From the NCBI RefSeq assembly GCF_030412785.1, contig NZ_CP125296.1, positions 868,001-932,000 on the forward strand: 64,000 bases of DNA, written 5' to 3'. Source of the stretch: Paraburkholderia sabiae. Lineage in GTDB: Bacteria > Pseudomonadota > Gammaproteobacteria > Burkholderiales > Burkholderiaceae. A program made the translations under genes and the position numbers. The notes under the pieces are model-generated. The model was not told the DNA's origin, searched no databases, and worked only from the letters and a program-made list of their open reading frames with translations. Of this stretch, positions 54,986 through 63,671 are shown in pieces. Numbering within the stretch: position 1 is the stretch's first letter; the number at the start of each line of letters is the position of its first letter.

Positions 54986-55105
54986 ACAAACATCGCCACA
55001 CTGACCGACCGTCGCGGAGACAGCCCATCTCCGACGGTTGATGACGATGACCCTTGGTTCCCGATGAACCCACCGGCATCCGATAACGCGGCAGTTCAAC
55101 CGTAT

Positions 55106-55405
55106 TCAGGCGATCTCATCGGCATGGATCTTCGAGGCTGTGCGCTGCCGCTGTCTGCTGCGGTCCACGGCCTGGCCGAGAATGCGTTCGATGTCCGTGG
55201 CCGTCAGCGACGAAGCAACCTTCTCGGCATAGTCATGATGAGCTTGCGTGAGCGGTGCTGCCAGGTCTCTCGCGTCCATGTATCGCAGCAGAGCAACGTG
55301 TCTGTGTCCATGCCGGATGCTGCGGTCATACAGCGCCAGTGCCGCCGTCGCGTCGCGCTTCATACGGACATTCGCGTTCAGGCCTCGCGTCTCGGATCGT
55401 CTCAT
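55106..55405 (-). CDS. Hypothetical protein (99 aa)
   Basis: Not recognised. Helical, Arg- and Ala-rich, soluble sequence with A-T-A-A-L-A-L-Y-D-R and L-T-A-T-D-I-E-R-I-L-G-Q-A. Starts possible at 55405 or 55363; neither has a good ribosome binding site. The strong terminator 120 bp downstream on the same strand is the main support. The 280 bp upstream (55406-55689) holds nothing I can assign beyond possible promoters. Confidence 0.5.
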   Translation of the reverse strand: MRRSETRGLNANVRMKRDATAALALYDRSIRHGHRHVALLRYMDARDLAAPLTQAHHDYAEKVASSLTATDIERILGQAVDRSRQRQRTASKIHADEIA

Positions 55406-55689
55406 CTCGAATGGCCACTATGGTGAATACGTCGGAACACAGTGTCTGTTCAGGCCACGAATATGGCAATGCGCACGGGGAGATACCACCTGGTGGGTAG
55501 TTCGCCATGCGTGCCATGACCCGGAGACTTCGCGATGTCGCTGGATCGACTGGTTCGCCCGGCCGACTCATCCACACGCACACCGTCCACTACCCCCAAA
55601 GAGGGAGCCCCCTCTGGCGGATTGCAAGGCATCGCGGACCGACCATACTGGAGTCACGAATCGTCAATGCGTTGCAGCGGAGCAGCATC

Positions 55690-56118
55690 ATGAAGAGCCG
55701 AAATTTCCTGACCCATCAGCAGATTTTCGATCACGCAGTCGAGCATCTTTTCGGGCAGGGCCGCGCCGCGCTGCTTCCGCACGGAGGCGGCGCCTATCGC
55801 GGCTACTGCGGCGGGTGTCCCGTCGGCAGCTTCATCCGGCCGCGCGATTACATGACGGCAATGGAAGGCGTGCCCGTCCGTTACATCGGCAACAACGCGT
55901 CGGATGCGATCCCTGCATATATGGACGTCGGCATCGCGGCGCTCAGAAAGGCGCTGCTGCGCGCCAACATCAACGTCTACGATCCCGTGACGATCGAGTT
56001 GCTCAGCTGTCTGCAGAACGTGCACGACGTGTTCGGCAAGTGGGAGTGGCGCGAACGGCTTCATTCGATCGCGCGGCAGTTCGCGCTGTCGTCAGAGCTG
56101 GTGAAGGCGGCAGCGTGA
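55690..56118 (+). CDS. Hypothetical protein (142 aa)
   Basis: Not recognised. ATG 55690 has GGAG eight bases upstream. Soluble, mixed alpha sequence with G-G-G-A-Y-R-G-Y-C-G-G-C-P-V-G near residues 32-46 and F-L-T-H-Q-Q-I-F-D-H at the start. The paired Cys in C-G-G-C could bind metal. The gene is followed after 57 bp by another small gene and then the NarL-like regulator, all on the plus strand. Confidence 0.65.
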   Translation: MKSRNFLTHQQIFDHAVEHLFGQGRAALLPHGGGAYRGYCGGCPVGSFIRPRDYMTAMEGVPVRYIGNNASDAIPAYMDVGIAALRKALLRANINVYDPVTIELLSCLQNVHDVFGKWEWRERLHSIARQFALSSELVKAAA

Positions 56119-56175
56119 TGGCCGCATTTGCGTGCATTCGACGTGTTTCAGGAACGGGTGTGTGAGGGGACGATC

Positions 56176-56421
56176 ATGAACAGCCATCAGCAGACGTTGC
56201 GCCAACTCATCGAGAAATGGTTGTCGCCGACTCCGGCAAATCCCGTTCGCGTGACGCGTTTCAGCCGCACGCGCGACAGCAACCGGCGCTACGTGTGCGT
56301 GGAAGTGGCGCGTCCCGCGTGCCCCGTCGCCATCGTGTTCTTCCGGCACGGCGACGGCGTGTGGCGCGTGTTTCCGCCCGATCGCGAGCGTCCGGCGATG
56401 GCCTGCCCGAAAGCCGCATGA
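56176..56421 (+). CDS. Hypothetical protein (81 aa)
   Basis: Not recognised. ATG 56176 is preceded by GAGGGG. Basic protein with a predicted beta-rich middle (R-Y-V-C-V-E-V-A-R-P-A-C-P-V-A-I-V-F-F) and W-R-V-F-P-P near the end. Lies between the 142-residue hypothetical gene and the response regulator. Confidence 0.6.
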   Translation: MNSHQQTLRQLIEKWLSPTPANPVRVTRFSRTRDSNRRYVCVEVARPACPVAIVFFRHGDGVWRVFPPDRERPAMACPKAA

Positions 56422-56504
56422 CAGGTACAGCGCCGCGGGGATTGGCCTATGATGAAAGCATCGGCGGGTCGTCTGCCAGCCGATACAGGTATGAGGATTC
56501 GGAC

Positions 56505-57164
56505 GTGGAGCCTGTCAATACCGTACTGCTTATCGACGATCACGCGCTGTTCCGCAAGGGCGTCGCACAGCTGATCCAGATGAACCCCGAGTTTCGCGTC
56601 GTAGGGGAGGCTTCGTCGGGGCGCGTGGGCGTCGACCTCGCGGTTCGGCTCAAGCCGGACGTCGTGCTGATCGATCTGAACATGCCGGACATGAACGGGA
56701 TCGAAACGCTCGAAATGATGCGCGAACATGGCGTCGATGCCCGCTTCCTGATGTTGACGGTTTCGGACAACGAACGCGACGTGGTCGCCGCGCTGCGCGC
56801 CGGCGCAAGCGGCTATCTGCTGAAGGACATGGAGCCGGAAGAATTGTGCCTCAATCTGCAGAAGGCGCTGCAGGGCACGGCCGTGCTCAGCGAGGCCGTG
56901 ACGGGCAAACTCTTTCACGCGCTGTCGGCCGGGCAGCCGCTGCCCGCCAATCAGTCGAACCTTTCCGCGCGCGAGCAGGAAGTGCTCGACTATCTCGTCG
57001 AAGGGATGTGCAACAAGGAGATTGCGCGCAAGCTCGACATCAGCGTCGGAACCGTCAAGGTTCACGTCAAGCATCTGCTGCATAAGCTCGATCTGCATTC
57101 GCGGGTCGAAGCCGTCGTGTGGCATCACGAGCATCTCGCGCGCCGCAATCCGCCGGGTGCGTGA
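56505..57164 (+). CDS. NarL-like two-component response regulator
   Basis: 219 residues from GTG 56505 (V-E-P-V-N-T-V-L-L-I-D-D-H); an in-frame ATG at 56418 would add 29 residues. Receiver domain about 1-120 with D-D-H acidic pocket, phospho-acceptor in L-I-D-L-N-M-P-D-M-N-G, Thr/Ser and Lys (G-Y-L-L-K-D-M-E-P-E-E), then a LuxR-type HTH about 150-210 (N-K-E-I-A-R-K-L-D-I-S-V-G-T-V-K-V-H-V-K-H-L-L). The L-L-K-D-M-E-P-E and T-V-K-V-H-V-K-H stretches are very close to E. coli NarL/NarP. No sensor kinase gene adjoins it. Confidence 0.88.
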   Translation: MEPVNTVLLIDDHALFRKGVAQLIQMNPEFRVVGEASSGRVGVDLAVRLKPDVVLIDLNMPDMNGIETLEMMREHGVDARFLMLTVSDNERDVVAALRAGASGYLLKDMEPEELCLNLQKALQGTAVLSEAVTGKLFHALSAGQPLPANQSNLSAREQEVLDYLVEGMCNKEIARKLDISVGTVKVHVKHLLHKLDLHSRVEAVVWHHEHLARRNPPGA

Positions 57165-57286
57165 GCGCGCGCGGCGGGTGCACGTCGTCTTCCCGATTCG
57201 CCACTGGTACTATTCGCTCTACGGTACGCCGCGCGCAGCGGCGGCACCGTCATCCAATTGCCGATAGCCACGTGTAGAGCCAAGCG

Positions 57287-57928
57287 ATGAAGAGCGAAAA
57301 AGAACCCGACCTGACCACCCAGCTGGAAGAAACGGGCGACGGAAGATCGATTGAGTCGTTCCTCGGCAAGGTCGTCAAGGAGCACCGCACGAACCAGGGT
57401 CTCACGATCGCCGACCTTGCCGAGCAAAGCGGTCTGTCGCGCAGCATGGTGTCGAAGATCGAGAACGGCCAGGTGTCGACCAGTCTCGATTCGATCGTGA
57501 GCCTTGCGCGCGCATTGGGCATTTCCATTTCCGCGCTGTTCAAGAACTTCGAGCACAGCGAAGGCAACGCGCAGCACGTGAAGGCCGGCAAGGGCATGGA
57601 GGTCGTGCGGCGGGGGACCACCAAGGGGCATACCTATCATCTGCTCGCGTACGATCAGGGGCCCGTCAAGCTGTTCGAGCCGTTCCTCATCACGATGGAC
57701 GACGAGGCCGAAGTGTTCCCCACCTTCGAACATCCCGGCACTGAGTTCATCTATATGCTCCAGGGCAAGATGGAGTATCGCCACGGCAATCGCAGCTATC
57801 TGCTGCAACCGGGCGATGCGCTGACCTTCCGCGGCTCGGTCGCGCACGGTCCCGAGCGTCTGATCAAGCTTCCCATCCGCTTCATCACCGTCATCATGTA
57901 CGGCCAGTCGCCCGAACTGGATACCTGA
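57287..57928 (+). CDS. XRE-cupin transcriptional regulator
   Basis: 213 residues: Cro/CI-type HTH about 28-85 (L-T-I-A-D-L-A-E-Q-S-G-L-S-R-S-M-V-S-K-I-E-N-G) and a C-terminal cupin about 135-205 (H-P-G-T-E-F-I-Y-M-L-Q-G, L-Q-P-G-D-A-L-T-F). Such regulators often sense small amino-acid-like ligands. It precedes purU and the sox genes on the same strand and may regulate one-carbon or sarcosine metabolism (inference). Confidence 0.9.
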   Translation: MKSEKEPDLTTQLEETGDGRSIESFLGKVVKEHRTNQGLTIADLAEQSGLSRSMVSKIENGQVSTSLDSIVSLARALGISISALFKNFEHSEGNAQHVKAGKGMEVVRRGTTKGHTYHLLAYDQGPVKLFEPFLITMDDEAEVFPTFEHPGTEFIYMLQGKMEYRHGNRSYLLQPGDALTFRGSVAHGPERLIKLPIRFITVIMYGQSPELDT

Positions 57929-57934
57929 ACGCCC

Positions 57935-57959
57935 TGCGCCCGTCACGCTGACGGGCGCA
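57935..57959 (+). terminator. GC-rich hairpin after XRE-cupin gene
   Basis: TGCGCCCGTCA, CGC, TGACGGGCGCA: a perfect 11-bp stem directly after the stop codon, with only a weak pyrimidine tail. Probably terminates or protects the transcript. The rest of the gap to purU (57960-58254) shows no gene. Confidence 0.6.
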
Positions 57960-58254
57960 ACCTGTTTCCCCCTCTCCCGATACGCCAGCCGTTCCACTGG
58001 AACGCACGCTGCGCGCCTTCACTCGTCTCTCCGCAGCCATCCTGCCTCGAACAGCCACACGTTCGGAATACCTACGCAGCTAGTGCCGATGCGCGCGGGC
58101 GTACGCGTCTGGCGATACTCCCGCGTGGGTAGTTCGGCAAACACGAAAGTCGTACGGGTGTTTCCTGACAGGAAAAAAAGTTGATTCACATTGACACCCG
58201 GATTTGGCCTGGCTACTGTTGTGCTCAATGATTCCTCTTCGAATCGACTACACC

Positions 58255-59118
58255 ATGTCCTCCAATACGCACCGCTTCACGCTGACTCTGTCCTGTCCCG
58301 ACCGCATCGGCATCGTGTCGGCTGTAAGCACGTTCCTTGCCGAGCATCGCGGGTGGATCATCGAGGCCACTCATCACGCGGACGAAGTCGAGAAGCGCTT
58401 CTTCATGCGCCACGAGATCGTGGCCGACTCGCTGCCGTTCGGCATCGGCGGCTTTCGCGAGCGCTTCGCTCACATCGCGAAGGAGTTCGCGATGGACTGG
58501 AAGATCTCCGACAACTCGGTGAAGAAGCGCGTCGTCATCCTCGTGTCGAAGCTCGAACACTGTCTCTACGATCTGCTGGCGCGCTGGAAAGCGGGCGAGC
58601 TGGACATCGAGATTCCGTGCGTGATCTCGAACCACGAGACCTGGCGCAGCTTCGTCGAGTGGCACGGCATTCCGTTCCATTACGTGCCCGTCACGCCCGA
58701 CAACAAGGCGCAGGCCTACGACCAGGTGCAGCGCCTGTTCGAAGACGCGCGCGCCGACACGATGGTGCTCGCGCGCTACATGCAGGTGCTGTCGCCGAAG
58801 CTGTGCGCGGACTATCCCGGCCGGATCATCAACATCCATCATTCGTTCCTGCCGAGTTTCGTCGGCGCGAAGCCGTATCACCAGGCTTATGGCCGGGGCG
58901 TGAAGCTGACAGGCGCCACGTGCCACTACGTGACGGAAGAACTCGATCAGGGGCCGATCATCGAGCAGGATGTGATTCGCGTGAGTCACTCGGACCGGCC
59001 CGACGATCTCGTGCGCCTTGGCCGCGACATCGAGAAGACCGTGTTGGCAAGAGGCTTGCGTTATCACATCGAGGACCGCGTGCTGATTCACGGCAACAAG
59101 ACCATCGTGTTGCGCTGA
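58255..59118 (+). CDS. purU: Formyltetrahydrofolate deformylase
   Basis: Hydrolyses 10-formyl-THF to THF and formate. 287 residues: N-terminal ACT domain (S-C-P-D-R-I-G-I-V-S) and C-terminal formyltransferase-like domain with N-I-H-H-S-F-L-P-S-F, G-A-T-C-H-Y-V and D-Q-G-P-I-I-E-Q-D. ATG 58255 gives the usual length; ATG 58228 is an alternative. Placed before soxBDAG, where it can recycle the folate one-carbon units made by sarcosine oxidase. Confidence 0.95.
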   Translation: MSSNTHRFTLTLSCPDRIGIVSAVSTFLAEHRGWIIEATHHADEVEKRFFMRHEIVADSLPFGIGGFRERFAHIAKEFAMDWKISDNSVKKRVVILVSKLEHCLYDLLARWKAGELDIEIPCVISNHETWRSFVEWHGIPFHYVPVTPDNKAQAYDQVQRLFEDARADTMVLARYMQVLSPKLCADYPGRIINIHHSFLPSFVGAKPYHQAYGRGVKLTGATCHYVTEELDQGPIIEQDVIRVSHSDRPDDLVRLGRDIEKTVLARGLRYHIEDRVLIHGNKTIVLR

Positions 59119-59190
59119 CACGCGAGCCGCTTCCCCCACCCGAACACGTCGCACAGCCGCCCCGCGCGGGGCTGGATAAAGGAGTGTTTT

Positions 59191-60432
59191 ATGCCTTGGC
59201 GTCTCGTCCGCTTCGCTCTCTCGAAGAAACATCCGGAACCGAGGATGTTCACGAGACACGACACTTTGCGTCGTTCATATGACGTTGTGATCATCGGCGC
59301 GGGCGGCCACGGTCTTGCGTCCGCCTACTATCTCGCGAAAGAGCACGGCATCACGAACGTCGCCGTGCTGGAGAAGGGGTATATCGGAGGAGGTAATACC
59401 GGGCGTAACACCACGATCATCCGCTCGAACTATCTGACGCCCGAAGGCGTGCAGTTCTACGACGAGTCGGTGAAGCTGTGGCAGGACCTGTCGCAGGACT
59501 TCGATCTCAACCTGTTCTATTCGACGCGCGGGCACTACACGCTCGCTCACACCGATTCGGCGATGCGCACGATGCGCTGGCGCGCCGAGGTCAACAAGCA
59601 CTACGGGGTGGACTCGGAAGTCGTGGGTCCGAACGAGGTGAAGAAGGCCGCACCGATGATCGACATCTCGTGTGGCGGCGTCGCGCCCATCATGGGCGCG
59701 CTGTATCACGCACCGGGCGCCGTCGCGCGGCACGATGCCGTTGCGTGGGGTTACGGACGCGGCGCCGATCAGCGCGGCGTCGAGATCCATCAGCAGACGG
59801 AAGTGCTCGGTATCGACGTGGTGGGCGGCAAGGTCAAGGGCGTGAAAACGTCACGCGGCTACATCTCGACGAACAAGGTGCTGTGCGCCGTGGCGGGCTC
59901 GACGCCGCGCTTGACGGATATGGTCGGCGTGCGCACGCCCATCTTCATTCATCCGCTGCAGGCGATGGTGAGCGAGCCGCTCAAGCCGTGGCTCGATCCC
60001 ATTCTCGTGTCGGGCAGCCTGCACGTGTACATCAGCCAGTCGGCGCGCGGCGAACTCGTGATGGGCGCATCGCTCGATCCGTACGAACTGCACTCGACCC
60101 GCTCGACGCTCGATTTCGTCGAAGGGCTCACCGCGCACATGCTCGAAATGTTCCCGTTCCTGTCGCAGGCGAAGGTGATGCGGCAATGGGCGGGGATGGC
60201 CGACATGACGCCGGACTTCGCGCCGATCATGGGCAAGACGCCCGTCGAAGGTTTCTATCTCGATGCAGGCTGGGGCACATGGGGCTTCAAGGCCACGCCC
60301 GTGTGCGGCAAGACGATGTCCCACACGGTCGCGAACGACGCCACGCATCCGCTGATCGAGGGCTTCTCGCTCGACCGTTTCCGCCAGTTCTCGCTCACAG
60401 GCGAGAAGGGCGCGGCATCCGTCGGTCACTGA
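59191..60432 (+). CDS. soxB: Sarcosine oxidase beta subunit
   Basis: FAD/FMN-binding catalytic subunit of heterotetrameric sarcosine oxidase (sarcosine + O2 + THF to glycine, H2O2 and methylene-THF). 413 residues; G-A-G-G-H-G-L-A-S-A near residue 36, G-N-T-G-R-N-T-T-I-I-R-S-N-Y-L near 68, and D-M-T-P-D-F-A-P-I-M-G in the C-terminal part. ATG 59191 has AAGGAG six bases upstream. First of four sox genes. Confidence 0.95.
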   Translation: MPWRLVRFALSKKHPEPRMFTRHDTLRRSYDVVIIGAGGHGLASAYYLAKEHGITNVAVLEKGYIGGGNTGRNTTIIRSNYLTPEGVQFYDESVKLWQDLSQDFDLNLFYSTRGHYTLAHTDSAMRTMRWRAEVNKHYGVDSEVVGPNEVKKAAPMIDISCGGVAPIMGALYHAPGAVARHDAVAWGYGRGADQRGVEIHQQTEVLGIDVVGGKVKGVKTSRGYISTNKVLCAVAGSTPRLTDMVGVRTPIFIHPLQAMVSEPLKPWLDPILVSGSLHVYISQSARGELVMGASLDPYELHSTRSTLDFVEGLTAHMLEMFPFLSQAKVMRQWAGMADMTPDFAPIMGKTPVEGFYLDAGWGTWGFKATPVCGKTMSHTVANDATHPLIEGFSLDRFRQFSLTGEKGAASVGH

Positions 60433-60446
60433 CCTGGAGAATCACG

Positions 60447-60704
60447 ATGAAGATCATGACCTGTCCGGTGAATGGCGCGCGGCCGGTATCGGAATTCGCA
60501 TACTGGGGCGAGCTTCGCCCGATGCCCGACCCGGAGACGGCCAGCGACGCGCAATGGGCCGACTACGTGTTCTGCCGCAACGGCGCAGCGGGCGTCAAGC
60601 AGGAATGGTGGTGCCACACGCCGAGCAACACGTGGTTCATCGCCGAACGCGATACCGCGAAAGATCTCGTGCTGCGCACGTGGCTCGCGAGCGGGGAGGC
60701 CTGA
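60447..60704 (+). CDS. soxD: Sarcosine oxidase delta subunit
   Basis: 85 residues, the small zinc-binding subunit. Metal ligands are visible: C-P near residue 6, and C-R-N...W-W-C-H-T-P in the middle. Lies 14 bp after soxB, and its stop touches the soxA start (TGA/ATG adjacent). Confidence 0.94.
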   Translation: MKIMTCPVNGARPVSEFAYWGELRPMPDPETASDAQWADYVFCRNGAAGVKQEWWCHTPSNTWFIAERDTAKDLVLRTWLASGEA

Positions 60705-63671
60705 ATGCGTCTCACACCTCATCGCGGCGAATGGATCGAGCGCAACACGCGCATCGACTTCTCATACGAAGGCAGGCAATACGCGGGCCTCGCGGGCGAC
60801 ACGATCACGAGCGCGCTGTGGGCGTCGGACGTGCGCGTGCTCGGCCGCAGCTTCAAGTATCACCGGCCGCGCGGCGTGCTCTCGCTCGCCAATCACGATG
60901 TCAACGTGATGCTTCAGGACGGCGCGCGGCTGAACGTGCGCGCCGACGTGACGGCACTGACGGCGGGCTGCAACTGGCATTCCGTGAATACGTTCGGCGG
61001 CGTCGAAGCGGATCGCGCGCGGATCGTCGGCAAGATGTCGGCGTTCCTGCCTGTCGGCTTTTACTACAAGGCGTTTTATAGCAAGCGCTGGTTCCCGCGC
61101 TGGGAACGCATGTTCCGCGCGATGACGGGTCTCGGCACGGTCGACTTCAACGCGCCGCATATCCGCACGCCGAAGCGCTACGGTTTCTGCGACGTGCTCG
61201 TGATCGGCGCGGGGCCTTCGGGCCTGTCGGCGGCGCTGGCGGCCGCGGATGCGGGCGCGGATGTCGTCGTCGCCGATGAGAACGCACGCATCGGCGGCAG
61301 CGGCGGCTATCAGTTGGGCGGCGACGAGCAGCGCTTCGACGCGAGCCGCACGCTGGAAATGCGCGTGCTTGCGCATCCGCGTATCCGCGTGATGACGAAC
61401 ACGCTCGCGGCAGCCTATTACGCGGATCTGTGGGTGCCGCTGGTGGACACGAAGCGCATCACGAAGATGCGCGCGAAAGCGGTGATCGTCGCGAGCGGCG
61501 CGTTCGAGCAGCCCGCCGTGTTTCGCAACAACGATCTGCCCGGCGTGATGCTGGCGTCGGCGGCGCAACGGCTCGCTTATCGCTATGCCGTCGCGCCCGG
61601 CAAGCGCGCCGTGGTGCTGGCTGCGAATGCCGACGGCTATCGCGCGGCGCTCGACATGCTCGCGCGCGGCATCGAAGTCATGGCCGTGGTCGATCTGCGC
61701 GCATCGCACACTAGCGGCGATCTCGAACGCGACGTCAGAGCGAAAGGCGTCGACGTGCTGGCGTCGAGCTGTGTCGTCGAGGCCGTGGCGGACAAGACGG
61801 GCGGGCGGCTCGCGGGCGTGCGCGTCGGTGCGTTCTCGATGCAGAGCGGCTTGCGCGAATCGACGTCGAACACGCGCCTGATCGAATGCGACACGCTGCT
61901 GATGAGCGTCGGCTGGGCGCCTGCCGCGAATCTGCTGTATCAGGCAGGCACGAAGATGCACTTCGATCACGGCGTCGAGCAGTTCGTGCCGGAGCAGCTG
62001 CCGCCCGGTGTGTTCGCGTGCGGCCGCGTCAACGGCGTGTACACGCTCGGCCACAAGTTGCAGGACGGCGAGCGCGCCGGCATGCAGGCCGCGGCGCACT
62101 GCGGTCTGGGCCCGGACGGCGAGGTCAGCGCGATGCAGACGCGCATCGAGGAACGCGAATCGCCGTCGCATCCGTGGCCGATCGTCGGCCATACGTCGGG
62201 CAAGAATTTCGTCGATTTCGACGAAGACCTGCAACTGAAGGATTTCGAAAACGCCGTGCAGGAAGGCTTCGACAACATCGAACTGCTGAAGCGTTTTTCG
62301 ACCAACGGCATGGGCCCGAGCCAGGGCAAGCATTCGAACATGAACGGCTTGCGCATCCTCGCGCGGCTGACGGGCAAGGAGCCGCAGCAGGTCGGCACGA
62401 CGACGGCGCGGCCGTTCTTCCATCCCGTGCCGATGTCGCATCTCGCCGGACGTGGCTTCAACCCGGAACGGCGCACGCCGCTGCATGCACAGCACCAGTT
62501 GCTGAACGCAGTGTGGATGCCGGCGGGCGTCTGGCAGCGTCCCGAGTATTACGCGATCGCGGGCAAGGCGCGCGCGACGTGCATCGAAGAAGAAGCGCTC
62601 GCCGTGCGCAACGGCGTGGGCATCATCGACGTGGGCACGCTCGGCAAGATCGAAGTGCGCGGACCGCAGGCCGCCGAGTTTCTCGAGCGCGTGTACGTGT
62701 CGAAGTACGCGGGCCTGAAGGCGGGCATGACGCGCTACGCGGTGATGTGCGACGAGTCCGGTGTCGTGATCGACGACGGCGTGATCGCGCGTCTCGCCGA
62801 CGATCACTTCTACTTCACGACCACGACGTCGGGCGCGGCCGCCATCTATCGCGAGCTGTCCCGCCTCAACACGATCTGGCAGCTCGACTGCGGCATCGTC
62901 AACGTGACAGGCGCATTCGCCGCCGTGAATCTGGCGGGACCGGCGTCGCGCGCGGTGCTCAGCAAGCTCGTCGATCTCGATCTGTCGTCTACAGCCTTTC
63001 CGTATCTCGGCGTGCGCGTGACGGGCGTCGCGCTCGGGCAGAACCGCGTGCCCGCGCGTCTGATGCGAGTGGGTTTCGTCGGCGAATGGGGTTACGAAAT
63101 CCATATTCCCGCCGAGTACGGCGCGGCGCTCTGGCGCGCGCTGCTCGAAACGGGCAAGGAGTACGGCGTGCGGCCGTTCGGCGTCGAAGCGCAGCGTCTG
63201 CTGCGGCTGGAGAAAGGTCACGTGATCGTGAGCCAGGACACCGACGGTCTGACGACGCCGCGCGACGCCGGCATGGCCTGGGCCGTGAAGATGGACAAGC
63301 CGTTCTTCGTCGGCAAGCGCAGTTTGCAGATCATCGACAAGGCGCCGGCCAAACAGTGTCTCGTCGGCTTCGCGCTCGATGCAGGTGTACGCGACAGCAC
63401 TCTGCGCGAGTGTCATCTCGTGATCGAAGGTGGCGAGATCGCGGGGCGCGTCACGAGCGTCGCGTGGAGCGCGACGCTGCAAAAGACCATCGGCCTCGCG
63501 TTCGTGCGTCCCGCGCAGGCCGAGCCCGGCTCCCGCATCACATTCCGTTCGGGCGGCGGCCGCATGGTGTCCGCGACCGTCGTCCCGACACCGTTCTACG
63601 ACCCTGAGAGCGAGCGTCAGAAAGACGCCGTAACGATACAAGCTGCTGCGCCGAGGAAGGAGACAGCATGA
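60705..63671 (+). CDS. soxA: Sarcosine oxidase alpha subunit
   Basis: 988 residues. N-terminal ferredoxin-like fold without cluster cysteines, NAD-binding domain (V-I-G-A-G-P-S-G-L-S near 166), and C-terminal aminomethyltransferase-like (GcvT) THF-binding region from about 610 (V-G-I-I-D-V-G-T-L-G-K-I-E). Length normal for SoxA. Overlaps soxG by ATGA. Confidence 0.95.
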   Translation: MRLTPHRGEWIERNTRIDFSYEGRQYAGLAGDTITSALWASDVRVLGRSFKYHRPRGVLSLANHDVNVMLQDGARLNVRADVTALTAGCNWHSVNTFGGVEADRARIVGKMSAFLPVGFYYKAFYSKRWFPRWERMFRAMTGLGTVDFNAPHIRTPKRYGFCDVLVIGAGPSGLSAALAAADAGADVVVADENARIGGSGGYQLGGDEQRFDASRTLEMRVLAHPRIRVMTNTLAAAYYADLWVPLVDTKRITKMRAKAVIVASGAFEQPAVFRNNDLPGVMLASAAQRLAYRYAVAPGKRAVVLAANADGYRAALDMLARGIEVMAVVDLRASHTSGDLERDVRAKGVDVLASSCVVEAVADKTGGRLAGVRVGAFSMQSGLRESTSNTRLIECDTLLMSVGWAPAANLLYQAGTKMHFDHGVEQFVPEQLPPGVFACGRVNGVYTLGHKLQDGERAGMQAAAHCGLGPDGEVSAMQTRIEERESPSHPWPIVGHTSGKNFVDFDEDLQLKDFENAVQEGFDNIELLKRFSTNGMGPSQGKHSNMNGLRILARLTGKEPQQVGTTTARPFFHPVPMSHLAGRGFNPERRTPLHAQHQLLNAVWMPAGVWQRPEYYAIAGKARATCIEEEALAVRNGVGIIDVGTLGKIEVRGPQAAEFLERVYVSKYAGLKAGMTRYAVMCDESGVVIDDGVIARLADDHFYFTTTTSGAAAIYRELSRLNTIWQLDCGIVNVTGAFAAVNLAGPASRAVLSKLVDLDLSSTAFPYLGVRVTGVALGQNRVPARLMRVGFVGEWGYEIHIPAEYGAALWRALLETGKEYGVRPFGVEAQRLLRLEKGHVIVSQDTDGLTTPRDAGMAWAVKMDKPFFVGKRSLQIIDKAPAKQCLVGFALDAGVRDSTLRECHLVIEGGEIAGRVTSVAWSATLQKTIGLAFVRPAQAEPGSRITFRSGGGRMVSATVVPTPFYDPESERQKDAVTIQAAAPRKETA

